From Streptomyces sp. NBC_01314 (GTDB lineage: Bacteria > Actinomycetota > Actinomycetes > Streptomycetales > Streptomycetaceae): 64,000 nucleotides of DNA. Numbering within the stretch: the stretch's first letter is position 1; every line of letters starts with the position of its first letter. The position numbers and the translations under genes are program-made. The DNA lies in contig NZ_CP108394.1 of NCBI RefSeq assembly GCF_041435215.1, positions 9,610,001 to 9,674,000 of the forward strand, read 5' to 3'. The notes beneath the pieces are model-generated. The model saw only the letters and a list, made by a program, of their open reading frames with translations, did no database searches and was not told where the DNA came from. Positions 41,995 through 50,502 of the stretch are shown one piece after another.

Positions 41995-43724
41995 GCCTCT
42001 TGTTCAGCCATGTGAGGGCCCGATTCGCCGCGCTGCTGCCCGGCCGCGCCGGTCTGGCGGAGATGCGGAGCGGCCCGCGCAGGGACCTGCTGGCCGGGCT
42101 GACCGTGGCGATCGTCGCGCTGCCGCTCGCGCTCGGCTTCGGGGTCTCCTCCGGGCTGGGGGCGGAGGCCGGGCTGGCGACCGCGGTGGTCGCGGGCGCG
42201 ATCGCCGCGCTCTTCGGCGGGTCGAACCTCCAGGTCTCCGGTCCGACCGGCGCGATGACGGTCGTACTCGTGCCGATCGTCGCCGAGCACGGACCGTCCG
42301 GGGTGCTGACCGTCGGGCTGATGGCCGGTGTGATGCTCGTCGCGCTGGCGGCGCTGAAGGCCGGCAAGTACATGCAATATGTGCCTGCCCCAGTGGTCGA
42401 GGGGTTCACGCTCGGCATCGCGTGCGTGATCGGGCTGCAGCAGGTGCCGAACGCCCTCGGGGTGCCCAAGCCGGAGGGCGACCGCGTCCTGGTGGTGACC
42501 TGGCGGGCCGCGGAGGAGTTCCTACGGCACCCGAACGGGACCGCGGTCGGCTTCGCGCTCGCGGTGGCCGTGGTGATGCTGGCCGGGGCCCGGTGGCGGC
42601 CGACCGTACCGTTCTCCATCGTCGCGGTGGTCGCCGCGACCGTGGTGGCGCAGGCCGCCGGGCTGGACGAGGCGAAGCCGATCGGCGACCTGCCGCCCGG
42701 GCTGCCCGCGCCGTCACTGTCCTTCCTCGACCTCGGCGGTCTGAGCCCGCTGCTCGCCCCGGCGGTGGCGGTCGCCGCCCTGGCCGCCCTGGAGTCGTTG
42801 CTGTCGGCCTCGGTGGCCGACGGCATGACGGTCGGCCGACGGCACGATCCGGACCGCGAACTGTTCGGCCAGGGCCTGGCCAACATCGCCGCCCCGCTCT
42901 TCGGCGGGGTGCCCGCGACCGGAGCCATCGCCCGTACGGCCGTCAACGTCCGTACGGGCGCGCGCTCCCGCCTCGCCGCCCTCACCCACGCCGTGATCCT
43001 CGCAGTCATCGTCTTCGCGGCGGCGCCTCTGGTCGCGAAGATCCCGCTGGCTGCCCTCGCCGGCGTGCTGCTCGCCACGGCGATCCGCATGGTCGAGGTC
43101 GGCTCGCTGCGGGCGATGGCGAAGGCCACCCGCTCGGACGCGCTGATCCTCGTACTGACCGCCGTCGCGACCCTGGCCCTGGACCTGGTCTACGCCGTGA
43201 TCATCGGCCTGCTCGTGGCGGGCGCCCTGGCCCTGCGCGCCGTGGCCAAACAGGCCCGCCTGGACCAGGTACCGCTTGACCGGGCCGACCACAGTGCCGA
43301 GGAACACGCGCTGCTGGCCGAGCACATCGTGGCGTACCGCATCGACGGGCCGCTGTTCTTCGCCGCCGCCCACCGATTCCTCCTCGAACTCGCCGAGGTT
43401 GCCGACGTACGCATCGTCATCCTGCGCATGTCCCGGGTGACCACCATCGACGCCACCGGCGCCCTTGTCCTCAAGGACACGGTCGACAAGCTCAACCGGC
43501 GCGGCATCGTGGTCATGGTTTCCGGTATACGACCGGGCCAGCGCAAGGTTCTGTACTCGGTCGGCGCGCTGGAGTCGCTGTGCCGGGAGGGCGGCGAGTA
43601 CGCCACCACGCCCGAGGCGATCGAGGGAGCTCGCGCCTCCTTGGAACGCGCCGGTCTCGTGCCACCCCTCCCCGCCCGGAAGTCCCGGCCGATCAGCGAG
43701 GAAGAAGAGGAAACCGTCGGATGA
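41991..43724 (+). CDS. SulP-family inorganic anion transporter
   Basis: A 577-residue inner-membrane SLC26/SulP protein. It has 10-14 hydrophobic helices including the SulP signature near the N-terminus (DLLAGLTVAIVALPLALGFGVSSG, in segments, and SGPTGAMTVVL). A cytoplasmic STAS domain occupies about residues 435-550 (YRIDGPLFFAAAHRF, RVTTIDATGALVLKD). Likely cargo is sulfate, bicarbonate or another anion. ArsR-SulP pairs are common in actinobacteria. It overlaps both neighbours by four bases (ATGA), so the four-gene operon is translationally coupled. Confidence 0.93.
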   Translation: MSLLFSHVRARFAALLPGRAGLAEMRSGPRRDLLAGLTVAIVALPLALGFGVSSGLGAEAGLATAVVAGAIAALFGGSNLQVSGPTGAMTVVLVPIVAEHGPSGVLTVGLMAGVMLVALAALKAGKYMQYVPAPVVEGFTLGIACVIGLQQVPNALGVPKPEGDRVLVVTWRAAEEFLRHPNGTAVGFALAVAVVMLAGARWRPTVPFSIVAVVAATVVAQAAGLDEAKPIGDLPPGLPAPSLSFLDLGGLSPLLAPAVAVAALAALESLLSASVADGMTVGRRHDPDRELFGQGLANIAAPLFGGVPATGAIARTAVNVRTGARSRLAALTHAVILAVIVFAAAPLVAKIPLAALAGVLLATAIRMVEVGSLRAMAKATRSDALILVLTAVATLALDLVYAVIIGLLVAGALALRAVAKQARLDQVPLDRADHSAEEHALLAEHIVAYRIDGPLFFAAAHRFLLELAEVADVRIVILRMSRVTTIDATGALVLKDTVDKLNRRGIVVMVSGIRPGQRKVLYSVGALESLCREGGEYATTPEAIEGARASLERAGLVPPLPARKSRPISEEEEETVG

Positions 43725-44131
43725 GCACGTCGCCCGTACCCCTGCGCATGGTCGAGGTCTCCGATGCCGAGGCCCTGTGGCTGCTGGAGGGCAGTGCGCT
43801 GGGGCGACTGGTGTACACGCACCGGGACCTGACCGTCGTCCGGCCCGGCCGCCACACCTGGGAGTTCGGCCGCCTGGTGGTGCGCACCCCTGCCCCGGCG
43901 GCAGCGATTCCGACGACGGCGACGTACCAGGTCGACGAGATCCGGGCGGTGGCCGGCACCGGCTGGACCGTCACCGTCGCCGGGCCGGCCGAAGTGATAA
44001 CCGATCCCGATGAAGCCGCCCCCTACCAGCGCACACTGCCCGGCTGGACCCACGGCCCACACGACACTCTGCCGCGCCTGCATCCCAAGACGGTGACCGG
44101 ATTCCGTCTCGCCCGTGCGGAGGTGGGATGA
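43721..44131 (+). CDS. Pyridoxamine 5'-phosphate oxidase-fold protein
   Basis: A 136-residue split-barrel protein: SDAEALWLLEGSALGRLVYT, RPGRHTWEFGRLVVRTP, TATYQVDEIRAV and GWTVTVAGPAEVI. It is more divergent than the copy at 19100 in the region that would bind the flavin phosphate. It is the third gene of the arsR-sulP operon with ATGA overlaps on both sides. Function is unknown; the family suggests flavin- or F420-linked redox chemistry. Confidence 0.8.
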   Translation: MSTSPVPLRMVEVSDAEALWLLEGSALGRLVYTHRDLTVVRPGRHTWEFGRLVVRTPAPAAAIPTTATYQVDEIRAVAGTGWTVTVAGPAEVITDPDEAAPYQRTLPGWTHGPHDTLPRLHPKTVTGFRLARAEVG

Positions 44132-44547
44132 GTACCCAGCTCGAAACCCTGCCCTACCGGCATGTGCTCACGCTGCCGACGATGCCGTCCGCGGTCCGCA
44201 CGGCCCGGGAGACCGCCGAGCAGGCCCTGGTCGAATGGGGCATAAGCCTGCGCCATCCGACCATCGGACCGGCTCTGCTGATCCTCAGCGAGCTGGTCAC
44301 CAACAGCGTCCGGCACGCCGCGGAGCTCTCCCCACAGGTGACCGTCATCTACGCGGCCGGCCAGGACTGCCTGGCCTTCGCCGTCCACGACCGACACCCC
44401 TACCAGCCACCCCTGTTCGGCGCGGTCGCCGGTGCCGGCGGTCTGGCCACGGTCATGGAGCTCACCCTCGGTCTGGGCGGCACTGCGGTCGTCCGTGGAG
44501 ACGCAGACGGCAAGGGCAAGAGCATCTGGATCTCCCTCCCCCTCTGA
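44128..44547 (+). CDS. RsbW-like ATP-binding protein
   Basis: A 139-residue HATPase_c_2 protein with the N box LILSELVTNSVRHA and a degenerate G region (GAGGLATVMELTLGLGGTAVV). Such small kinases are anti-sigma factors or phosphorylate STAS antagonists in Streptomyces. The G1 motif DxGxG is altered (HDRHPY), so kinase activity is uncertain. It ends the operon. The STAS protein at 30528 is a possible but distant partner. Confidence 0.8.
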   Translation: MSTQLETLPYRHVLTLPTMPSAVRTARETAEQALVEWGISLRHPTIGPALLILSELVTNSVRHAAELSPQVTVIYAAGQDCLAFAVHDRHPYQPPLFGAVAGAGGLATVMELTLGLGGTAVVRGDADGKGKSIWISLPL

Positions 44548-44977
44548 AACAACAGGCTGACCGTGCAGGGAAGTCAACAACCATGACCATCCAGGGCTGC
44601 TGCACCGCCGAGCAGGGTCTCGGCATCCTCTCGGCCTCCGGACATCGGGCTCCTGGGGGCGTCCGTCGTTTTGCAGGGTGGCAGTTCATTCGGCAGGCGG
44701 GTCGCATGCGCCGACTGACACTCGCGCCACACGACGGAATGATTCTCGCGCAAGCCTCCCTTGCATAATGTGTGGAGTTGCTCATCTTGGCAATTGCTCA
44801 GGTCGTCATCACTGGGTCTGCTGCGGTGGAGGCGTCGGCCCGGTTCCCCTGCGCGGATTCGGCGCCTCCGGTGTCGCGGGCGAGGATGGGTCGCATGTGT
44901 GTGACGAGCAGGTGGATTCGATGCGCCGAGGACCGGCCGATACGGCCGTACCGTTCTGTGGGGGAAGGGACGGCACA
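44548..44977. other. Intergenic region upstream of the intact arsR
   Basis: A 61-codon frame (ATG 44583 to 44768) has no recognisable motif and is not claimed as a gene. Around 44755-44800 the sequence becomes AT-rich and contains TTGCTCA twice, 16 bp apart (44776 and 44792 areas), with an intervening TTGGCAA. This could be the promoter/operator of the downstream arsR gene. Confidence 0.35.
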
Positions 44978-45328
44978 ATGAGCACACCGCTGTACCAACT
45001 GAAGGCCGAGTTCTTCAAAACGCTGGGGCACCCGGCGCGCATCCGGGTCCTGGAACTCCTGAGTGAGCGAGAGTACGCGGTCGCGGAGATGCTGCCCCTG
45101 GTGGGGATCGAGCCGGCACATCTGTCGCAGCAGCTCGCGGTGCTGCGCCGGGCGAGCCTGGTGGTGACCCGCAAGGAAGGCTCGGCCGTCTACTACTCCC
45201 TCACCAGTCCGCACGTGGCGGAGTTGCTGCGGGTGGCGCGCACCATCCTGTCCGGCGTACTGGCCGGACAGGCCGAACTGCTCGCCGATCTACGGACCGC
45301 CCAGGCGGAGGCGGAACCGCCGTCCTAG
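44978..45328 (+). CDS. ArsR-family transcriptional regulator
   Basis: A complete 116-residue winged-helix regulator: [19 protein letters not shown], the recognition region VGIEPAHLSQQLAVLRRASL and the wing VTRKEGSAVYYSL. The metal-binding cysteine motif of classical ArsR (ELCVCDL) is absent (YAVAEMLPL), so it probably senses something other than arsenite or zinc. GGGGGAAGGG precedes the ATG. It is the full-length counterpart of the deleted copy at 41725; intact homologues usually precede a SulP gene. Confidence 0.88.
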   Translation: MSTPLYQLKAEFFKTLGHPARIRVLELLSEREYAVAEMLPLVGIEPAHLSQQLAVLRRASLVVTRKEGSAVYYSLTSPHVAELLRVARTILSGVLAGQAELLADLRTAQAEAEPPS

Positions 45329-45458
45329 CGACGGCCTCCGACGGGTGGCCGCGTCCTGAGAGTTGGACAGCGCTCTGCGGTACGGGAGGCGGCCACCTTC
45401 CCGACGGGCAGCGTGAAGCCCGCGATCCGCCTCCGCGCGAGAAACAGCCATCAGTTCC

Positions 45459-45702
45459 GTCGCTACGGCCTGCGGCCGTGGATCCCGAGCAGAGCTACAA
45501 ACAGGTCAAGGACGAACTCGGCCGGGCCGACTTCCAGGTCCGCTCCGACCGGGCCATCCGCCGCCACCAGACCCTGGTCAACCGCGCCTTCTCCCTCTGC
45601 TGTGACCAGTGGTTCGCCCCCCGATGGTGGCGAGCCTGGACGGACAAAGACCCACCCTCCGAACTCCAGGCCCTGATCGACGCAGTCACCATCCCAGGCT
45701 GG
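45459..45702 (+). pseudogene. IS701-type transposase relic (second)
   Basis: The plus strand reads EQSYKQVKDELGRADFQVRSD, then AIRRHQTLVNRAFSLCCDQWF and WWRAWTDKDPPSELQALIDAV, the same region as the relic at 16908-17440. It carries a large internal deletion between DQWF and WWRAW and no start. It is evidence that related IS701 copies frame or scatter around the island. Confidence 0.75.
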
Positions 45703-45897
45703 ACTGGGCGGCGTACACCGAGAATCCGACGGTCACGCCCACCGATCAGGGTGCCGGGGCGTTCGACACGTTGACCTGCGTAAACCGCGGCCCAGGGTGG
45801 GGGTAACTGTTCGTCGACGATCCCACCGTGTCGCTCACGGCACGCACCCGACGACGTTGACCGGCGGTGCGGGGTGTGGCGCGGGCCTGGCCCGCTC

Positions 45898-46764
45898 TCA
45901 GCGGGCGGGCGCCGGCGGGACGACTCCCACGGCGACGGTGTTGCCCTCGCTGATGTAGCCGTGCGGGTGCCGTAGCGGGCCGGTGGGGTTCTCCGGGTCC
46001 AGGAAGGGCCGCCAGTCCCCGTCGACGCCCAGGTCGACTGCCTGCTGGGCGATACGGGCGCAGGCCAGGGAGTAGAACCTCAGCACCGCTGGATCCAGGG
46101 GCGCGTGGTGCTCGATCAGCATCGTCTGCTGCCGCACCGACACCAGACCGGCCGCGGCGAGCCACCGGTGGAGGTCGCGGGTGCGCAGCAGCTGGCGGGC
46201 ATAGCCGGGTGCTCCGGCGGCACGACGGAAGAAGTCCGTGAAGAGGAAGGGATCCGCAGGGCGGACGGTGATCAGGGCGGCGTCCAGGTCTTTGACCGCC
46301 ACGATGCCGCCCGGCCGTACCACGCGCCGCAGTTCTCCCAGCGCTCTCAGGATCTCCTCGTCGTCGAGGTACTGCGTGGTGTTCGCGCACCAGACCGCGT
46401 CGAAGGTGTCGTCCGCGTAGGGCAGGTTCAGGATGTCTCCCTGTCGTGCCTCCACGGAGCGCCCGGAACGTCCGGACCGTCCGGAGCTCATCCGGGCGGC
46501 GGCGAGCCCCACGTTCTCCTCGGCGAGGTCGATCGCGGACAGCCGGCCGTCGGCGCCGATGACGTCGGCCAGCCAGGGCAGGAAGGCACCCGTGCCGCAC
46601 CCGGCGTCCAGCACATGCCAGCCGGACCGGATGCCCGCCTGGTCCAGGGCGGCCTGGTAATGCGTTGCGCACGCCTCAAAGTGCGCGTCGACGATCTCCC
46701 CGCTGGTGAAGCCGAGGCCGGTCGACGCGGTGTACCCCCAGGACGCGTGATCCTTCGTCAGCAT
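45898..46764 (-). CDS. SAM-dependent class I methyltransferase
   Basis: A 288-residue methyltransferase with motif I HVLDAGCGTGAFLPWLA, post-I SAIDLAEENVG, motif II region DTFDAVWCANTTQYL and motif III LRRVVRPGGIVAVKDLD. The C-terminal [16 protein letters not shown] and CEIEHHAP-like segments suggest a small-molecule enzyme of the UbiE/arsenite-methyltransferase-like group. It overlaps the end of the hydrolase pseudogene by 7 bp, so the two formed an operon. ATG 46764 is the natural start. Substrate unknown. Confidence 0.88.
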   Translation of the reverse strand: MLTKDHASWGYTASTGLGFTSGEIVDAHFEACATHYQAALDQAGIRSGWHVLDAGCGTGAFLPWLADVIGADGRLSAIDLAEENVGLAAARMSSGRSGRSGRSVEARQGDILNLPYADDTFDAVWCANTTQYLDDEEILRALGELRRVVRPGGIVAVKDLDAALITVRPADPFLFTDFFRRAAGAPGYARQLLRTRDLHRWLAAAGLVSVRQQTMLIEHHAPLDPAVLRFYSLACARIAQQAVDLGVDGDWRPFLDPENPTGPLRHPHGYISEGNTVAVGVVPPAPAR

Positions 46765-47337
46765 GCGTTCTCCCTGTTCCGGTCCGCCGTGGCGACGTCG
46801 TCGAGCAGTGCGGACAGGATCGTGTTGATCCGCTCGGGTGCTTCGAGCGGCTGGAGGTGGCCGACCTCCGGCAGGACGACCAGCCGCCCCTGGCGCAGGG
46901 CCGCGGCCGTCCGCGTCGCCTCCTCGGCGCCGACGAGCAGGTCCTCGGCGCCGGTGACGACCACCGCGGGTATGTCGGTGGCGCGCAGTACGTCCATGGA
47001 GTCGGGGCGGCGCGCGATGGCGCGTTGCGCCCAGGCGAGGGCCTTCGGCGGGGCTGCCCGTGCCATCGCCATCACCTCCGTGAGGCTGTTCGGACGCCTG
47101 GCGCGTGTGGTGCTCCCCAGGAGCAGGGGGGTGGTGCGGGTGATCACGCGGTCGCGCAACGGCGTCGTCGAGCATCAGGTCGGCGAACGCCCTGCGCTCG
47201 GCCACCGCCTCCTCGCTGTCTGCGGTACCCCTGGTGGCGAGGAGGGCGAGGCCCCGTACCCGGTGCGGGTGGCGGCGCAGGAAGGCCAGCGCCACCTCGG
47301 CTCCGGACGAGTCTTCGGTCAGCACCCAGATCGCGAC
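46758..47337 (-). pseudogene. Alpha/beta hydrolase, truncated and frameshifted
   Basis: From the break at about 47337 the minus strand reads GAEVALAFLRRHPHRVRGLALL and AVAERRAFADLML, then a frameshift near 47165 leads to VITRTTPLLLGSTTRARRPN, VVVTGAEDLLVGAEEA (the acid region) and LPEVGHLQPLEAPERI (the catalytic His). The N-terminal third with the nucleophile serine has been replaced by the IS630 relic on the other strand. Confidence 0.75.
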
Positions 47338-47568
47338 CATGACGAGGTCTTGGGGCGCTGCGAAGCGACCACCGGCATCGTGCCGTTCATGAACCTCCTT
47401 AAGCAGGTCATGACCTGCGAGCCCTACGCCAGCGCGAAACGCGTCTTCTGGGTCGTTGACAACGGCTCCTCGCACCGCGGTCAGAGATCCATCGACCGCC
47501 TTGCCGCCAGGTTCCCGAACGCCGTGCTGGTGCACACCCCGGTCCACGCCTCCTGGTTGAACCAGGTC
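47338..47568 (+). pseudogene. IS630-family transposase, 5' exon remnant
   Basis: The frame reads HDEVLGRCEATTGIVPF, RVFWVVDNGSSHRGQ (second DDE aspartate) and NAVLVHTPVHASWLNQV, up to the intron boundary. The first half of the transposase was lost where it joins the hydrolase relic at 47338. It continues in frame after the group II intron at 50125. Confidence 0.85.
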
Positions 47569-48244
47569 GTGCGACACGAAGTCGCTTGAGAAGAGTGGGA
47601 ATCACCAAGGAGGTTCGACGATGTCGAAGGTGTAGACCCGAGCCAGTGCACAGGGCTCGTTCCCGCCTCAGCGTGCGTCGCGAGTGATCGCGGGGTGCGA
47701 AGCCTGAGGAAAGGTCCAAGGATTCCCGTTCCATCCGGGGATTACAGGCCGGGAAATGCCGGACGGGTGAATGCGAATGAACCCTTGATGATGCCTCGTC
47801 ATGAGCACTCTCGCCGATGGGTTGTTTCAGCGGGAGATAGGGACTGGCCATTGAAAAGTGGCAGGCGCCGACCGGAGATATCTGACCGGTCGGGAGTGCA
47901 CCGCCGTCCCCGGGGTGCAGAGGGCACCCTCCCCGGCAGCACCTCTCTCATGCGGAACGTGACAACCCCGATGGAGTCCAGGCAATAAGTTTCTGGCCTG
48001 GTAAGCCAACCGCAAGTAAGGCCCAAATCTCCAGCGGGCGCAGGAAGACCCAGCAAGCGAATGCCGGTGGCCGAAAGGCAGCAGGAAACCGGGAACCACA
48101 TGCCGACACCTCCGTCGGCGGTTCCCGCATAACTGGCCGGATAGGGGCCGATACCCCGACCTGAAAGGGTGCTGACGTGGGTCTGGTGAGCTTGTGAAGG
48201 CACGAAGACCGAAGACACCGGAACCGAAGGAAAAGTTGGACGTC

Positions 48245-50050
48245 ATGACGACACACGCGGCCGGGACGGCGCAAGCCGCAGCGACCGCCGTCGGCATAGC
48301 GAACGGACCGGAGGGCGAGATCACCGACTGGCCGTCGATCGACTGGCGGAGGGTCGAGGACGACGTACGGCGTCTGCGGCAGCGCATCTTCACGGCATCG
48401 CAGGCAGGAGACCTGGCCAAGGTCAGGAATCTGCAGAAGCTGATGCTCCGCTCCCGCGCCAACGCACTCGTGAGTGTGCGGCGGGTCACGGAGGTCAACG
48501 CTGGCCGCAAGACGGCGGGGGTTGACGGGAAAGTCGTCCTGCCGCCCCAGGAAAAGGCCGAGCTGGCCGACTGGGTCCAGCATGGCGCGGCCCCGTGGAA
48601 ACCCAAGCCCGTCAAGCGGGTGTATATCGCCAAGGCGAATGGAAAACAGCGCCCGCTCGGAATTCCCGTGATCGCTGACAGATGCCTCCAAGCTCTGGCA
48701 CTGAATGCGCTGGAGCCCGAGTGGGAGGCACGGCTGGAACCGAAGGTCTACGGCTTCCGTCCCGGCCGTGGCTGTCATGACGCGATTGTGGCCATCCACA
48801 CGACGGCGTGCGGCAAGACCGCCAAGCGCCTGTGGGTGCTCGACGCCGACTTGAAAGCGGCATTCGACCGGATCGACCACGATAATCTGCTCACGTCGCT
48901 GGGTTCGTTTCCCGGAAGGGGAATGATCGCCGGATGGCTGAAGGCGGGCGTGGTCGAGAAAGGTTGGTTCGCCCCCACGTTGGAAGGAACTCCTCAGGGC
49001 GGGGTGATCAGTCCCGCGTTGTTGAATATCGCTTTGCATGGAATGGGAAAGGCCGCTGGAGTCCGCTACCAGACTCTCGGCAGCGATGCCGCGATTTTGG
49101 CGCGTGACTCACCGGTTCTGGTCGTCTACGCCGACGACCTCCTCGCCCTGTGCCACTCGCAGGAACAAGCCGAGGAGGTCAAGGCACGGCTCGCCGCGTG
49201 GCTCGCGCCCCGGGGACTGGCTTTCAACGAGGACAAGACGCGCGTTGCCCACCTCGATGAGGGCTGCGACTTCCTGGGGTTCAACATCCGACGCTATCGC
49301 GGCAAGTTGCTGACCAAGCCGAGCAACGCGGCCCTGTGGCGGATCCGGGAACGGCTCGCCGCCGAGATGCTGGCCCTGCGAGGGGCCAACGCCGACGCGG
49401 TGATCGCCAAGCTCAACCCGATCATCAAGGGCTGGGCCGCCTACTACCGGATCGGGGTGTCCAAGCGGGCGTTCAACTCGCTGGACGCCTACGTGTGGAG
49501 GCTGGTCTACAAGTGGGCCAAGTTCTCTCACGCGAACAAGTCGAAGCGCTGGGTGACCGACCGGTACTTCGGCATGTTCAACCCGTTCAGGTATGACAGG
49601 TGGGTGTTCGGGGACCGCACCAGCGGTTTCTACCTCTACAAGTTCGCCTGGACGCCGATCGTCCGGCACCGGATGGTGCCAGGAACGGCGTCGACCGACG
49701 ATCCCACCCTGGTCGACTTCTGGGCCAAGCGGCGTCGCCGCGGCAAACTCCCGCTGGGCAAAGGCACCCTGCATCTATTGCAGAAGCAGGACGGCCGATG
49801 TCCAGTCTGCGGAGGGCTGTTGCTGCACGCCGACCACGAGCCGCAAACTCCCGACCAGTGGGAACAGTGGCTCAAGGTCACCCGCACGGCGATCCGGAAA
49901 CACGCGATCATCGCTGATGCGGGCAACGGCAAGCCGGACAAATCCGCCGCCCCACGTCTGATCCACACCCACTGCCACCGTCGGCTGACCACCGGCATCG
50001 GCAAGTCGCCAGCACTTCTGACCAGCCCGCGAGCCATAGAGCTTGCTTGA
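48245..50050 (+). CDS. ltrA: Group II intron reverse transcriptase/maturase with HNH domain
   Basis: A 601-residue multifunctional protein that reverse-transcribes the intron, helps its splicing and promotes insertion. The RT domain includes RPLGIPVIADRCLQAL, YGFRPGRGCHDAI, DADLKAAFDRIDHD, GTPQGGVISPALLNIALHG and the catalytic YADD (residues 295-298). The maturase (X) domain is around 400-480 (IIKGWAAYYR). The C-terminal HNH-type region has CPVCGG and IHTHCHRR. ATG 48245 is used; GTG 48194 is an alternative. The stop overlaps the first bases of domain V. Confidence 0.92.
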   Translation: MTTHAAGTAQAAATAVGIANGPEGEITDWPSIDWRRVEDDVRRLRQRIFTASQAGDLAKVRNLQKLMLRSRANALVSVRRVTEVNAGRKTAGVDGKVVLPPQEKAELADWVQHGAAPWKPKPVKRVYIAKANGKQRPLGIPVIADRCLQALALNALEPEWEARLEPKVYGFRPGRGCHDAIVAIHTTACGKTAKRLWVLDADLKAAFDRIDHDNLLTSLGSFPGRGMIAGWLKAGVVEKGWFAPTLEGTPQGGVISPALLNIALHGMGKAAGVRYQTLGSDAAILARDSPVLVVYADDLLALCHSQEQAEEVKARLAAWLAPRGLAFNEDKTRVAHLDEGCDFLGFNIRRYRGKLLTKPSNAALWRIRERLAAEMLALRGANADAVIAKLNPIIKGWAAYYRIGVSKRAFNSLDAYVWRLVYKWAKFSHANKSKRWVTDRYFGMFNPFRYDRWVFGDRTSGFYLYKFAWTPIVRHRMVPGTASTDDPTLVDFWAKRRRRGKLPLGKGTLHLLQKQDGRCPVCGGLLLHADHEPQTPDQWEQWLKVTRTAIRKHAIIADAGNGKPDKSAAPRLIHTHCHRRLTTGIGKSPALLTSPRAIELA

Positions 50051-50124
50051 GCCGGTTGCCTGGAAATCGGGCACGGCCGGTTCTGAGGGGGGACCGCTGC
50101 AGCAATGCAGCGGTCCTACCCGAC
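50049..50124 (+). ncRNA. Group II intron domains V and VI
   Basis: Domain V is the hairpin GAGCCGGTTGCC...GGCCGGTTC (50049-50083) with a central GAAA-type tetraloop, the catalytic core of the ribozyme. Domain VI (50087-50124) has an 11-bp stem, loop GCAA and an unpaired A at 50118, six bases before the 3' end, the expected branch point. Confidence 0.85.
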
Positions 50125-50349
50125 GAGATCTTCTTCTCCATCGTGCAACGCAAGGTCGTCCAGCCCAACGATTTCACCGGCCTCACGGAGGTCAGGGACC
50201 GGCTCAGAAGGTTCGAAGACCGCTACAACGCCTCGGCACAGCCGTTCCAGTGGAGGTTCACCACCTCCGACCTGGACGATCTGCTGGCCCGGCTCGACCG
50301 GCACACCGCCGATCTCCACGACCAATCCTCCGTGGCACCGGCAGCATGA
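50125..50349 (+). pseudogene. IS630-family transposase, 3' exon
   Basis: The frame continues EIFFSIVQRKVVQPNDF, LTEVRDRLRRFEDRYNASAQ and PFQWRFTTSDLDDLLARL to a stop at 50347-50349, the normal C-terminus of IS630 transposases, with the glutamate of the DDE triad as its first residue. It is intact from the intron junction to the stop. Confidence 0.85.
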
Positions 50350-50397
50350 TCAACCCCCGAAGGACTTCCGAACCAGACCACTAAGTGTAGGCTTCGG

Positions 50398-50440
50398 AGG
50401 GCGCCTGACGGGCATTTTCCCAGCTCAGGCGCCCTTTTTT
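50398..50440. terminator. Terminator copy C, shared by aldehyde dehydrogenase and element side
   Basis: An 11-bp stem (AGGGCGCCTGA/TCAGGCGCCCT) followed by seven Ts on the plus strand, and preceded by As on the minus side. It lies six bases beyond the aldehyde dehydrogenase stop codon. Confidence 0.85.
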
Positions 50441-50445
50441 TGCGC

Positions 50446-50502
50446 CTAGAAGAAGCCCAGCTTCTTCGGCGAATACGACACCAGCAGATTCTTCGTCTGC
50501 TG
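50446..50502 (-). repeat. Copy C of the att-like 57-bp sequence, within the intact gene
   Basis: These are the last 57 bases of the aldehyde dehydrogenase gene, identical to 18719-18775. They include the inverted heptamers GAAGAAG/CTTCTTC around CCCAG, a form expected for a tyrosine-recombinase core site with a short overlap region. Confidence 0.75.

Larger units (their letters stand above)
47569..50124 (+). mobile_element. Group II intron with encoded maturase
   Basis: The element begins GTGCGACACG, the conserved 5' end of bacterial group II introns, and ends ...CCTACCCGAC with a terminal AC. Removing it joins Val (GTC, 47566-47568) directly to GAG ATC (50125) and restores the transposase sequence WLNQV-EIFFSIVQRK without changing frame, which fixes both ends. 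It is 2556 nt long. The first 620 nt form the structured domains I-III, the ORF occupies domain IV and domains V and VI follow. It appears complete and possibly active. Confidence 0.92.

Noticed and set aside
44583..44768. A 61-codon gene after the RsbW-like protein
   Set aside because: It has no motif, no clear ribosome-binding site and lies in sequence that looks like promoter DNA.
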